From the NCBI GenBank assembly GCA_026785765.1, contig JAJAZK010000280.1:1-7496 (forward strand): a stretch of DNA of 7,496 nucleotides, written 5' to 3'. This document shows positions 1-6,838 of the stretch, one piece after another. Numbering within the stretch: position 1 is the first letter of the stretch; each line of letters begins with the position of its first letter. A model generated the notes under the pieces. The model was not told the DNA's origin. It did not search any database and was given only the letters and a program-made list of their open reading frames with translations. Source of the stretch: Rhodoferax sp. (lineage in GTDB: Bacteria; Pseudomonadota; Gammaproteobacteria; Burkholderiales; Burkholderiaceae_C). A program made the translations under genes and the position numbers.

Positions 1-1979
1 AGGCTGCCCTGTTCAAACCCGCGCACCGACCCCAAGCCGCCGCCATAGAAGTTCTTGAACAGCGGGAAAGGCAAGCCAGACAAACCCTTGCCCCAACCGA
101 TGTCCCCATTAAACGCCAAGGTGAACTGCTTGTTGAGCGGGAAGAATTGCTGGTACTGGTAACTGCCAGTCAGGTATTTTGCATCGCCGCCCACGCCCCA
201 CTCCGCGTTGGCACGCTGGAACACGCCACTGTTTGGCACCAATGCGCTGTCACGCGAGTCGCGCGCCCAGCCCACCGTAAGTGGCAGGGTTGTACTGCTG
301 AATCCAAACTGTTTCGCGTAATTGACGTAGGCATTGGGAAGATTGGTGCCCGGGACGATTTTCGTCTGTTCAGCGCCAGCCCCGAAGTAAACCGTGTCGA
401 TTTCGGTAAATGGCACGCCAAAACGCAGACTTCCGCCAGTGGTGACCAATTTGTAACTCGTGGTGTCGGTATACGGACTGATATTGCGGTGGTAGAGATC
501 AATCGATCGTGACACACCATCGACCGTGAAATACGGGTCTGTCGTGTTGAAAACAATCGTCCGGTTAACCTTGCTGGTATTCAACTGTACGCCCAGTGAA
601 TTTCCGGAACCAAAGGCATTGTCCTGCCGGATCCCCGCCGTCAAGCCCAGTCCATCGCCACTGGAAAAACCAGCCCCGAGACTCAGGTTGCCGGTCGGTT
701 TTTCTACAACAGCAATCGTGAGATCGACCTGGTCAGGGGAACCAGCGATTTCCTGCGTCTCTACCGAGACCTCCTTGAAAAACCCGAGCCGGTCGACTCG
801 GTCGCGGGACAACTTGATCTTGTCGGCGTCGTACCACGCGGATTCGAATTGCCGAAACTCGCGGCGCACCACTTCGTCGCGCGTACGGTTGTTTCCCGCC
901 ACGTTCAAACGTCGCACATAGGCCCGACGGGAAGGTTCGGCCTGCAGAACCAGGGTCACCCGGTTGTTGACCCGATCCACTTCCGGCTTGGCCTCGACCT
1001 GGGCAAAGGCATAGCCAAAGCGCCCGAAATAGTCGGTGAAGGCCTTGGTGGTCTTCACGACCTGATCAGCGTTGTACGCTTCCCCAGGGCGGATGCTGAC
1101 AAGGGTCTTGAATTCATCGTCCTTGCCGAGGTAATTGCCTTCAAGGCGCACCGCAGCAATAGCATAACGCTCACCCTCGGTCAGGTTCACTGCAATGTTG
1201 ATGCCCTGTTTGTCTGGAGAGATCACGACCTGCGTCGAGTCGATGCGGAACTCCAGATAACCACGCGATAAATAATAGGATCGCAGCGTTTCCAAATCAG
1301 CGCTGAGTTTTGCGCGTGAATATTGGTCCGACTTCGTGTACCAGCTCAGCCATCCGCCGGTATCCAGATCAAAAAGGTTGCGCAAGGTGCTCTCGCCAAA
1401 GGCCTTGTTGCCAACGATCCGGATCTCCTTGATCTTCGCCCGTTGCCCCTCGGTGATCGAGAACGACAGGTTGACACGGTTGCGCTCTACTGGAGTAACC
1501 GTGGCGACTACCTCTGCCGCATACAGGCTACGGTTGATGTATTGTCGCTTGAGCTCCTGTTCGGCGCGGTCGAGCAAAGCCTTGTCGAACGGTCGCCCAT
1601 CGGCCAGCCCGGCATCGCGCAAGGCGTTGCGCAGGGTCTCCTTGTCAAACTCCTTGTTGCCGCTGAAGTCGACTCCAGCAACCGTGGGGCGCTCCTCCAC
1701 GATCACCACCAGCACGTCTTCGCTGACCTCAATTCGCACGTCCTTGAAAAGCCCCAGCGCAAAAAGCGCCTGGATCGCTGCCGCCCCCTTGGCATCGTCA
1801 TAGGAGTCTCCGACCCTGACCGGCAAGGATGCAAAGATGGTCCCCGCCTCGACACGCTGCAAGCCTTCGACCCGGATATCCCGAACGGTAAACGGATCAA
1901 CCGCCCAGACAGAACCGGAGAATATGCCTGCCGCTGCTGCCACCGCCGTCACGGCCCGGCTGAATCTTTTGAATTGCAT
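1..1979 (-). CDS. bamA: Outer membrane protein assembly factor BamA (3'-truncated by window edge)
   Basis: BamA is the Omp85-family core of the BAM complex, which folds and inserts beta-barrel proteins into the outer membrane. Translating from the ATG at 1979 gives 659 residues with no stop before the window edge. Residues 1-26 look like a signal peptide: a basic start (MQFKRFSR), an Ala/Val-rich core, and a V-W-A cleavage site before VDPF. Five POTRA domains follow at roughly 27-94, 95-175, 176-265, 266-345 and 346-421; PTVAGVDFSGN ends the first, and RRLNVAGNNRTRDEVVRRE lies in the fifth. The barrel begins near 424. VRGF at 652-655, inside GGGLGSVRGF, is the conserved loop-6 motif of Omp85 proteins. 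Judging from family length, roughly 100-150 C-terminal residues are missing. The gene starts 47 bases after rseP. No convincing Shine-Dalgarno precedes the ATG, but the basic signal-peptide start supports it. The family call is very secure. Confidence 0.98.
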   Translation of the reverse strand, partial: MQFKRFSRAVTAVAAAAGIFSGSVWAVDPFTVRDIRVEGLQRVEAGTIFASLPVRVGDSYDDAKGAAAIQALFALGLFKDVRIEVSEDVLVVIVEERPTVAGVDFSGNKEFDKETLRNALRDAGLADGRPFDKALLDRAEQELKRQYINRSLYAAEVVATVTPVERNRVNLSFSITEGQRAKIKEIRIVGNKAFGESTLRNLFDLDTGGWLSWYTKSDQYSRAKLSADLETLRSYYLSRGYLEFRIDSTQVVISPDKQGINIAVNLTEGERYAIAAVRLEGNYLGKDDEFKTLVSIRPGEAYNADQVVKTTKAFTDYFGRFGYAFAQVEAKPEVDRVNNRVTLVLQAEPSRRAYVRRLNVAGNNRTRDEVVRREFRQFESAWYDADKIKLSRDRVDRLGFFKEVSVETQEIAGSPDQVDLTIAVVEKPTGNLSLGAGFSSGDGLGLTAGIRQDNAFGSGNSLGVQLNTSKVNRTIVFNTTDPYFTVDGVSRSIDLYHRNISPYTDTTSYKLVTTGGSLRFGVPFTEIDTVYFGAGAEQTKIVPGTNLPNAYVNYAKQFGFSSTTLPLTVGWARDSRDSALVPNSGVFQRANAEWGVGGDAKYLTGSYQYQQFFPLNKQFTLAFNGDIGWGKGLSGLPFPLFKNFYGGGLGSVRGFEQGS

Positions 1980-2026
1980 TGTGAAACCAAGAATCCGGCT
2001 GGATCGGCCGTGCTGCTGCGAAGTTG

Positions 2027-3391
2027 CTAACCAAGTAATCTGGCAAGGTCGTTGTAAAGTGCGATGCCCATCATCATCATCAACACCGCGACACCACCGC
2101 GCTGGAGTCGTGCCATCCAGGCATCCGACACAGCCTTGCCAGTCACAGCCTCCCAAAGATAATACATCAGGTGCCCCCCATCGAGGACCGGCAGTGGCAG
2201 CAAGTTCAGCACCCCCAGGCTGACACTGATCAAGGCCAGAAACAACAAGTATTGTGTCAGACCCAAACTGGCCGATTTGCCAGCGTAATCGGCAATCGTC
2301 AGGGGGCCGTTCAGGTTCTTCAGAGACGCCTCGCCGGTCAGCATGCTTACAAGCATGCGCACGGTCAAAGTCGACACCTCCCAGGTCTTGACCAATCCAT
2401 TCCAGGCGCCATCGAACACGCCATAGTGCACAGTGACCATTTCAGGCGGTCCACCAACGTATGCCCCGATCCGGCCGACGGCGGTCCCGTTCTCCTGCAC
2501 CACGGCCGGAGTCACTGCCAGTTCAAGGCTGCGCCCTCCGCGATCAATCGTCCAGACCGACGCAACACCCTTACCGTCGCGCACCGAGCCTCGAATCTGG
2601 TCGCGCAATTGCTGGCCATCGACGACCACGCTGGCGCCAAACCGAAGCACACGGTCACCCTCCTTCAAACCGGCCCGCCCGGCAACGCCGTCGGGCAATA
2701 GTTGTCCCAGCACCGGCAGTGTCATCGGTCCGACCACACCAATCTGGCGAAACAGGGATGCGTCAACGTCCCGGATTGCCAGGCTGGCCAACGGCAACAC
2801 CAGTTCGCGTTCGGCGCTTGTGCCTGCCGCCACTACCACCAGGCGCACATCCTGAGACTGCAATGCGCCCTGCGCCAGGCGCCAGCGCAAATCCTCGAAT
2901 GACCGCACCACTGCGGGCGTTTCACCATCCAAACCAGCACGCAGCACAAGTTCACCCCCGGCAAGGCCAGCCCGCTGCGCCAGCGACGCCGCGGTTGGGC
3001 TGGCGAGGACCGCGCGCGCCTGCTGTACGCCACCCCAGTTCACCAGCGTGTACAACACCACGGCCAACAACAGGTTGATCAGCGGGCCGGCCGCAACGAT
3101 CGCTGCGCGCCGTGCCAGGGGCTGGTTGTTGAACGCAAGGTGGCGCAACTCGGGCGCGACCGGGGCTTCCCGTTCATCAAGCATCTTCACGTATCCACCC
3201 AAGGGAAGCAGGCCAATCACGAACTCGGTTGGCGACCCCTTGGGTTGCCAGCTGAAGACAGTTTTGCCAAACCCAACCGAGAAGCGCAACACGCGAACGC
3301 CACAGGCAACCGCCATCCGGTAGTGGCCATACTCATGCACCGCTATCAACACTCCCAGAGCAACCACAAACGCCACAACAGTCAACATCAT
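2027..3391 (-). CDS. rseP: RIP metalloprotease RseP (site-2 protease)
   Basis: This is an inner-membrane zinc protease of the M50/site-2 family. In E. coli RseP makes the second cut of the anti-sigma factor RseA, releasing sigma E, and also clears signal-peptide remnants; that role is inferred here. The protein has 454 residues, close to E. coli's 450. The first membrane segment carries the zinc motif HEYGH (H19, E20, H23). GFGKTVFSW (41-49) lies in the membrane-associated beta region. Two tandem PDZ domains span about 115-205 and 210-298; the second contains AGLKEGDRVL. NLNGPLTIA (359-367) is followed by NLLPLPVLDGG (396-406), which supplies the third zinc ligand D404. A last hydrophobic helix contains four consecutive methionines (438-441). 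Two adjacent ATGs, at 3391 and 3388, are possible starts. The gene sits between dxr and bamA, the usual order. Confidence 0.97.
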   Translation of the reverse strand: MMLTVVAFVVALGVLIAVHEYGHYRMAVACGVRVLRFSVGFGKTVFSWQPKGSPTEFVIGLLPLGGYVKMLDEREAPVAPELRHLAFNNQPLARRAAIVAAGPLINLLLAVVLYTLVNWGGVQQARAVLASPTAASLAQRAGLAGGELVLRAGLDGETPAVVRSFEDLRWRLAQGALQSQDVRLVVVAAGTSAERELVLPLASLAIRDVDASLFRQIGVVGPMTLPVLGQLLPDGVAGRAGLKEGDRVLRFGASVVVDGQQLRDQIRGSVRDGKGVASVWTIDRGGRSLELAVTPAVVQENGTAVGRIGAYVGGPPEMVTVHYGVFDGAWNGLVKTWEVSTLTVRMLVSMLTGEASLKNLNGPLTIADYAGKSASLGLTQYLLFLALISVSLGVLNLLPLPVLDGGHLMYYLWEAVTGKAVSDAWMARLQRGGVAVLMMMMGIALYNDLARLLG

Positions 3392-3394
3392 CGG

Positions 3395-3401
3395 CTCCCT
3401 C
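3395..3401 (-). promoter_or_regulatory. Shine-Dalgarno of rseP
   Basis: GAGGGAG on the minus strand lies in the 15-base gap between the dxr stop and the rseP start. It ends 3 bases before the first ATG (3391) and 6 bases before the second ATG (3388). If GGGAG is the pairing core, the second ATG is better spaced and the protein would be 453 residues. If the upstream GAGG half pairs, the first ATG is fine. The sequence alone does not decide. Confidence 0.6.
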
Positions 3402-3406
3402 GCATA

Positions 3407-4597
3407 TCAAACCTGCAGCCGGCGCACAATTGCGCCAGCCGCCTGGCGCGCTGCCTCGTCCAGCGCCAGCAGGTCGTCAAGACTGCCAACCGCCCCCGGC
3501 AGAACCTGAAACGTGGTGTCCATGTTCACGGTGTGGATCTGGTCGAAGCGCACCTTCCCCGCAAGAAAAGCCTCCACCGCGACCTCGTTGGCAGCATTGA
3601 GTACGGCGGTCGATCCGCTCGGCCCGGCCAGCGCCTGCCAAGCTAGCTGAAGGCCGGGAAAACGAGCCTTGTGCTCCAGCGTGTGGATCGACTCGAACGT
3701 CAGCGCCGGCAAGGCCGTGAAGTCAAGTGCAGCCGCGCCGGAGACCATACGCGTTGGCCACGACAAGCCGTAGGCAATTGGACCACGCATGTCGGCAGTG
3801 CCAAGCTGCGCCACCACCGAAGCATCGTGGTACTGCACCATGGAATGGATGACGCTCTGTGGATGGATCACGACATCAATCTGCGCCGGCGCCACACCGA
3901 ACAGGTAGTGCGCTTCAACAACTTCGAGCGCCTTGTTCATCATCGTTGCGGAGTCCACCGAAATCTTGCGACCCATCACCCAGTTCGGATGTGCACAGGC
4001 TTGATCGGGCGTCACATCACGCAAAGTCGCCGGGTCGCGGGTGCGAAACGGTCCGCCCGATGCCGTAAGAATCAACCGGTCGATCTGTTGTGGCCAGGTG
4101 AGAGGGTCGTCGGGCAGCGACTGGAAAATCGCCGAGTGTTCACTATCGATCGGCAACAGGGTTGCGCCACCTTCTGCCACGGCGCGCAAGAATACGGCGC
4201 CGCCCACCACCAGTGCCTCCTTGTTGGCCAACAACAAGCGTTTGCCAGCACGCGCCGCCTGCATGCAAGCGGCAAGACCAGCGGCACCAACGATCGCCGC
4301 CATCACGATGTCGGCCCGCTCGTCGGCCGCGACACGTGCAATCTGTTCTGGCCCATACACCACTTCGGTCGGCAAACCCAGGTCTCGGCAGCGCGCCGCG
4401 AGGACCCGGCCGTGCGCAACGCTCGCCATGACCGCAACCACCGGACGAAAACGGACACATTGCTCAAGCAGCAAGTCGACCCTGGTCGAAGCCGTGAGAG
4501 CTAAAACCTCAAAACGTTCGGGGTGGCGGGAGATCACATCCAACGTGTTGACACCGATGGAACCGGTAGAACCCAGCACGACAACCCGTTCTGTCAT
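3407..4597 (-). CDS. dxr: 1-deoxy-D-xylulose 5-phosphate reductoisomerase
   Basis: Dxr (IspC) is a cytosolic enzyme that converts DXP to 2-C-methyl-D-erythritol 4-phosphate with NADPH and a divalent metal. This is the committed step of the MEP route to isoprenoids and the target of fosmidomycin. The protein has 396 residues, close to E. coli's 398. The Rossmann nucleotide loop is GSTGSIG at 9-15, and ANKEAL lies at 124-129. The metal ligands are D151 and E153 (in DSEHSAIFQ) and E225 (in NKALE, 221-225). Substrate-binding residues are S180 of SGGPFR, H203 of HPNW, S216, N221 and K222. HPQSVIHS and the C-terminal LNAANEVAVEAFL are also present. Its ATG overlaps the cdsA stop as ATGA, and no strong Shine-Dalgarno is visible, so translation is probably coupled to cdsA. 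Its product pathway feeds the substrate of UppS, encoded upstream. All key residues are intact. Confidence 0.98.
   Translation of the reverse strand: MTERVVVLGSTGSIGVNTLDVISRHPERFEVLALTASTRVDLLLEQCVRFRPVVAVMASVAHGRVLAARCRDLGLPTEVVYGPEQIARVAADERADIVMAAIVGAAGLAACMQAARAGKRLLLANKEALVVGGAVFLRAVAEGGATLLPIDSEHSAIFQSLPDDPLTWPQQIDRLILTASGGPFRTRDPATLRDVTPDQACAHPNWVMGRKISVDSATMMNKALEVVEAHYLFGVAPAQIDVVIHPQSVIHSMVQYHDASVVAQLGTADMRGPIAYGLSWPTRMVSGAAALDFTALPALTFESIHTLEHKARFPGLQLAWQALAGPSGSTAVLNAANEVAVEAFLAGKVRFDQIHTVNMDTTFQVLPGAVGSLDDLLALDEAARQAAGAIVRRLQV
4594..4597 (-). other. cdsA/dxr start-stop overlap (ATGA)
   Basis: The TGA stop of cdsA (4596-4594) shares bases with the ATG of dxr (4597-4595). The upstream sequence has only a weak GGTGG, so termination-reinitiation coupling is the likeliest way dxr is translated. 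The overlap is directly visible; the coupling is inferred. Confidence 0.8.
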
Positions 4598-5451
4598 GGC
4601 GCCACCAGCACGGAGTGCATCAACAAGGCGAAGGGAACGGTGGGCAGCAATGCATCCACCCGGTCCAGCACGCCGCCATGGCCAGGTAGCAGTGCGCTAC
4701 TGTCCTTCGCACCTGCAACTCGCTTGACCAGCGACTCCATTAAGTCACCCACCACACTGATGGCGGCCAGAGCCAGGATAGACGCCAGCATAACCCACGG
4801 ACCCACGGTCGCCAAACCGGAATACAGGCTCAGAACCGGGATCTGCCAATGCGCGTCGGCCCAGCGCCACGCAAAACCGAGCATGGCCACACCAAGCATA
4901 CCGCCCCAGACGCCTTCCCAACTCTTGCCGGGACTGATAGCGGGGGCGAGTTTGCGGGCGACAATTCGACCGCCCCAGGTTCGACCGGCAAAATAGGCAA
5001 ACACATCGGCGACCCACACCAGAACCAGTATTGAGAGCAGGAAGTTGATGCCCAGATTGCGCGCGCGCGCCACTGCAAGCCAGGCGACAAACAGAATCAA
5101 CACCCCTAACAACAGACGCATCGCCCTCGGCAAGCCTGCCCAGGCTGGCGCACCGCGCAGCAACAACCACGCGCCGCCGACAACCCACAAGACGGTCGCG
5201 CCGAGCCAGAGCAAGCGCGGCGGCGCATCCAGCCAGCCGGCAGACCAGCCCGCCAAGCACAACAAACCACAGGCGAGCGACGCCGCCAGGGCGGGCGCCT
5301 GCCCATACCCTGCCAGGCGCGCCCACTCCCAGGTAGCGGCGACGATGAACAGCAGAGCCACTGCGGAGAATGGGACTGGTGATGAAAAAAACAAAGCCGG
5401 CAACAACACCAGCAGTAACACGGCTGCAGTAACTACACGTTGCCACAACAT
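4594..5451 (-). CDS. cdsA: Phosphatidate cytidylyltransferase (CDP-diacylglycerol synthase)
   Basis: CdsA is an integral inner-membrane enzyme that makes CDP-diacylglycerol from phosphatidic acid and CTP, the branch point to all bacterial phospholipids. The open frame extends upstream to 5529 inside uppS. I chose the ATG at 5451 because it gives MLWQRVV followed by a hydrophobic helix, matching the family's N-terminus, and 285 residues, the same length as E. coli CdsA. Several hydrophobic segments cover most of the first 235 residues. VWVADVFAYFAGRTWGG (145-161) and the following ISPGKSWEG (172-180) are conserved family motifs. The cytidylyltransferase signature spans 240-266: S240, K243-R244, K249-D250, H258-G-G, D263-R264 and D266. 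The gene begins 10 bases after uppS and overlaps dxr by 4 bases. The upstream ribosome site is weak, suggesting coupling to uppS. Confidence 0.97.
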   Translation of the reverse strand: MLWQRVVTAAVLLLVLLPALFFSSPVPFSAVALLFIVAATWEWARLAGYGQAPALAASLACGLLCLAGWSAGWLDAPPRLLWLGATVLWVVGGAWLLLRGAPAWAGLPRAMRLLLGVLILFVAWLAVARARNLGINFLLSILVLVWVADVFAYFAGRTWGGRIVARKLAPAISPGKSWEGVWGGMLGVAMLGFAWRWADAHWQIPVLSLYSGLATVGPWVMLASILALAAISVVGDLMESLVKRVAGAKDSSALLPGHGGVLDRVDALLPTVPFALLMHSVLVAP

Positions 5452-5461
5452 GGCATTGGGC

Positions 5462-6193
5462 TCAGGCGGCCCGCTGGTTATCCATGGCAGCCAACACCTG
5501 GGCCGAGGTCTTGCCGAAGCGACGCTCACGGCGCCGGTAGTCCAGCAGCGCGCGGTCGAGCGCGTGCTCGTCGAAATCGGGCCAAAGGGTATCGCAGAAG
5601 TACAGCTCAGAGTACGCCGCCTGCCACAGCAGGAAGTTACTGATGCGTTGCTCCGAACCGGTTCGGATGATCAGGTCTGGATCGGCGACCTGCCCCATCA
5701 GCATCTGCGCGCCAAGGCTCTCCTCGGTGATTTCCACACCATCTGCGGCAAGCTGTTGCGCGGCCTGCACAATGTCCCAGCGTCCGCCATAGTTGAAACA
5801 GACATTCAAACGCAAGCGCCGACCCATTGCCGTCGCCGCCTCAGCCCGCTGCAAGCCGTCGCGGACCACATCGGCCAAACTTACACGCTCTCCGACAAAA
5901 CGCAGCAGCACACCATCCGCCACAAGCTGGGGAACCTCACGCGACAGGGCCAGCACCAGTAACTCCAACAGCCCTGATACCTCATCCTTTGGCCGATTCC
6001 AGTTTTCGGACGAAAACGCAAAGACCGACAACACCTGGATGCCGCGCACCGCGCAGGCCCGCACGCATTCCCGCAGGGCGCTGACGCCAGCCTTGTGTCC
6101 TGCCACCCGCGGCAGGAACCGGCGATTCGCCCAACGGCCATTGCCGTCCATCACGATGGCCACGTGGGCCGGTACCGGTTCTGCGGAGTTCAT
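5462..6193 (-). CDS. uppS: Isoprenyl transferase / undecaprenyl diphosphate synthase
   Basis: UppS is a cis-prenyltransferase that adds isopentenyl diphosphate units to farnesyl diphosphate. The product is undecaprenyl diphosphate, the lipid carrier for peptidoglycan and surface polysaccharides. The protein has 243 residues, the usual length. HVAIVMDGNGRWA (10-22) holds the catalytic metal ligand D16. FAFSSENW (58-65) and NVCFNYGGRWD (130-140) are conserved. The C-terminal motif starting at R177 reads RTGSEQRISNFLLWQ, and E196 (in SELYF) corresponds to the second metal ligand. The second residue of the usual RTGGE is serine here. The ATG at 6193 is the only plausible start: the protein begins just ahead of the first conserved motif, and no in-frame start lies in the 28-base gap after frr. 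No strong Shine-Dalgarno is visible. The exact chain length of the product is assumed from the family. Confidence 0.97.
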   Translation of the reverse strand: MNSAEPVPAHVAIVMDGNGRWANRRFLPRVAGHKAGVSALRECVRACAVRGIQVLSVFAFSSENWNRPKDEVSGLLELLVLALSREVPQLVADGVLLRFVGERVSLADVVRDGLQRAEAATAMGRRLRLNVCFNYGGRWDIVQAAQQLAADGVEITEESLGAQMLMGQVADPDLIIRTGSEQRISNFLLWQAAYSELYFCDTLWPDFDEHALDRALLDYRRRERRFGKTSAQVLAAMDNQRAA

Positions 6194-6221
6194 GGATGCC
6201 GTTGGCCCTGGACTACGGCGG

Positions 6222-6782
6222 TCATACCGACATGATGTCCTGCTCCTTGGACGCCACCAACTGATCTACTGCCGCGATATGGCGGTCTGTCACTTTCTGG
6301 ATCTCGACCTCGGATCGTTTGTGGTCATCCTCGGACGCCAGTTTGTCCCGCACCAGTTTCTTGACCGTGTCGTTCGCGTCACGGCGCAAATTGCGCACCG
6401 CAATCTTGGCGCTTTCACCTTCGCCGCGTACTACCTTGGTCAACTCGCGCCGCCGCTCCTCGGTCATCGCCGGCATCGGCACCCGGATCAGGTCACCCAT
6501 GGACGCCGGATTGAGTCCGAGATCACTCTCCCGGATCGCTTTCTCGATTTTTGCACCCATGCCCTTCTCCCACGGCTGGATGCTGATCGTGAGCGCGTCC
6601 AGCAGCGACACATTGGCAACCTGGCTGATCGGCAGCGTCGCGCCATAGTAGTCCACCAGCACCGAGTCGAGCAAAGCCGGATTGGCGCGGCCGGTGCGAA
6701 TTTTGGTCAAGTTGTTCTTGAAAGCGGCGATGGTCTGATCCATCTTGGCTTCCATCGTTTTTCTGATTTCAGCAATATCCAT
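6222..6782 (-). CDS. frr: Ribosome recycling factor
   Basis: RRF acts in the cytosol with EF-G to split the post-termination ribosome so that the subunits can be reused. An in-frame ATG exists at 6797, but the ATG at 6782 is the better start. The upstream five codons are themselves the Shine-Dalgarno region (GGAGGAG, 6 bases before 6782), and MDIAEIRKTME gives the family's normal length of about 185 (186 residues here). Domain I is the helical bundle formed by the N-terminal helix, with KIRTGRANP (27-35), and the two long C-terminal helices. Domain II is the central insert of about 31-104. IRVPMPAMTEERR (99-111) and VRNLRRDAND (129-138) are family hallmarks; R133 in the latter corresponds to the arginine E. 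coli needs for activity. Nothing appears truncated. The gene follows pyrH, as in most proteobacteria. Confidence 0.98.
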   Translation of the reverse strand: MDIAEIRKTMEAKMDQTIAAFKNNLTKIRTGRANPALLDSVLVDYYGATLPISQVANVSLLDALTISIQPWEKGMGAKIEKAIRESDLGLNPASMGDLIRVPMPAMTEERRRELTKVVRGEGESAKIAVRNLRRDANDTVKKLVRDKLASEDDHKRSEVEIQKVTDRHIAAVDQLVASKEQDIMSV

Positions 6783-6788
6783 CGTGCA

Positions 6789-6795
6789 CTCCTCC
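6789..6795 (-). promoter_or_regulatory. Shine-Dalgarno of frr
   Basis: GGAGGAG on the minus strand ends 6 bases before the ATG at 6782. It is the strongest ribosome-binding site in the window, and it decides the frr start against the ATG 15 bases upstream. Confidence 0.85.
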
Positions 6796-6838
6796 AAGCC
6801 CCCCGCGACCGGTCGGCCCGCGCCGCGTCAGCCCATTG

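Noticed and set aside
1323..2030. A 235-codon plus-strand open frame opposite the start of bamA
   Set aside because: Lies opposite the BamA signal peptide and POTRA domains; no ribosome site or recognisable domain.
3671..4504. A 277-codon plus-strand open frame opposite dxr
   Set aside because: Lies entirely within dxr, whose catalytic residues are all intact; the translation is His/Arg-rich without family features.
4597..5529. Longer cdsA start at 5529 (311 residues)
   Set aside because: The extra 26 residues overlap uppS, are Pro/Arg-rich and do not resemble CdsA; the ATG at 5451 gives the exact family N-terminus and length.
5045..5962. A 305-codon plus-strand open frame opposite cdsA and uppS
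   Set aside because: Low-complexity, Ala/Gln/Arg-rich translation with no motif; it is fully explained by the opposing codon usage of two real genes.
6783..6797. Upstream frr start at 6797 (191 residues)
   Set aside because: Its first codons are the Shine-Dalgarno GGAGGAG that serves the ATG at 6782, which gives the normal RRF length.
6806..6815. CGACCGGTCG palindrome in the pyrH-frr spacer
   Set aside because: A 10-base self-complementary stretch has no room for a loop and no following T-run, so it is not a terminator. Such palindromes are frequent in GC-rich DNA.
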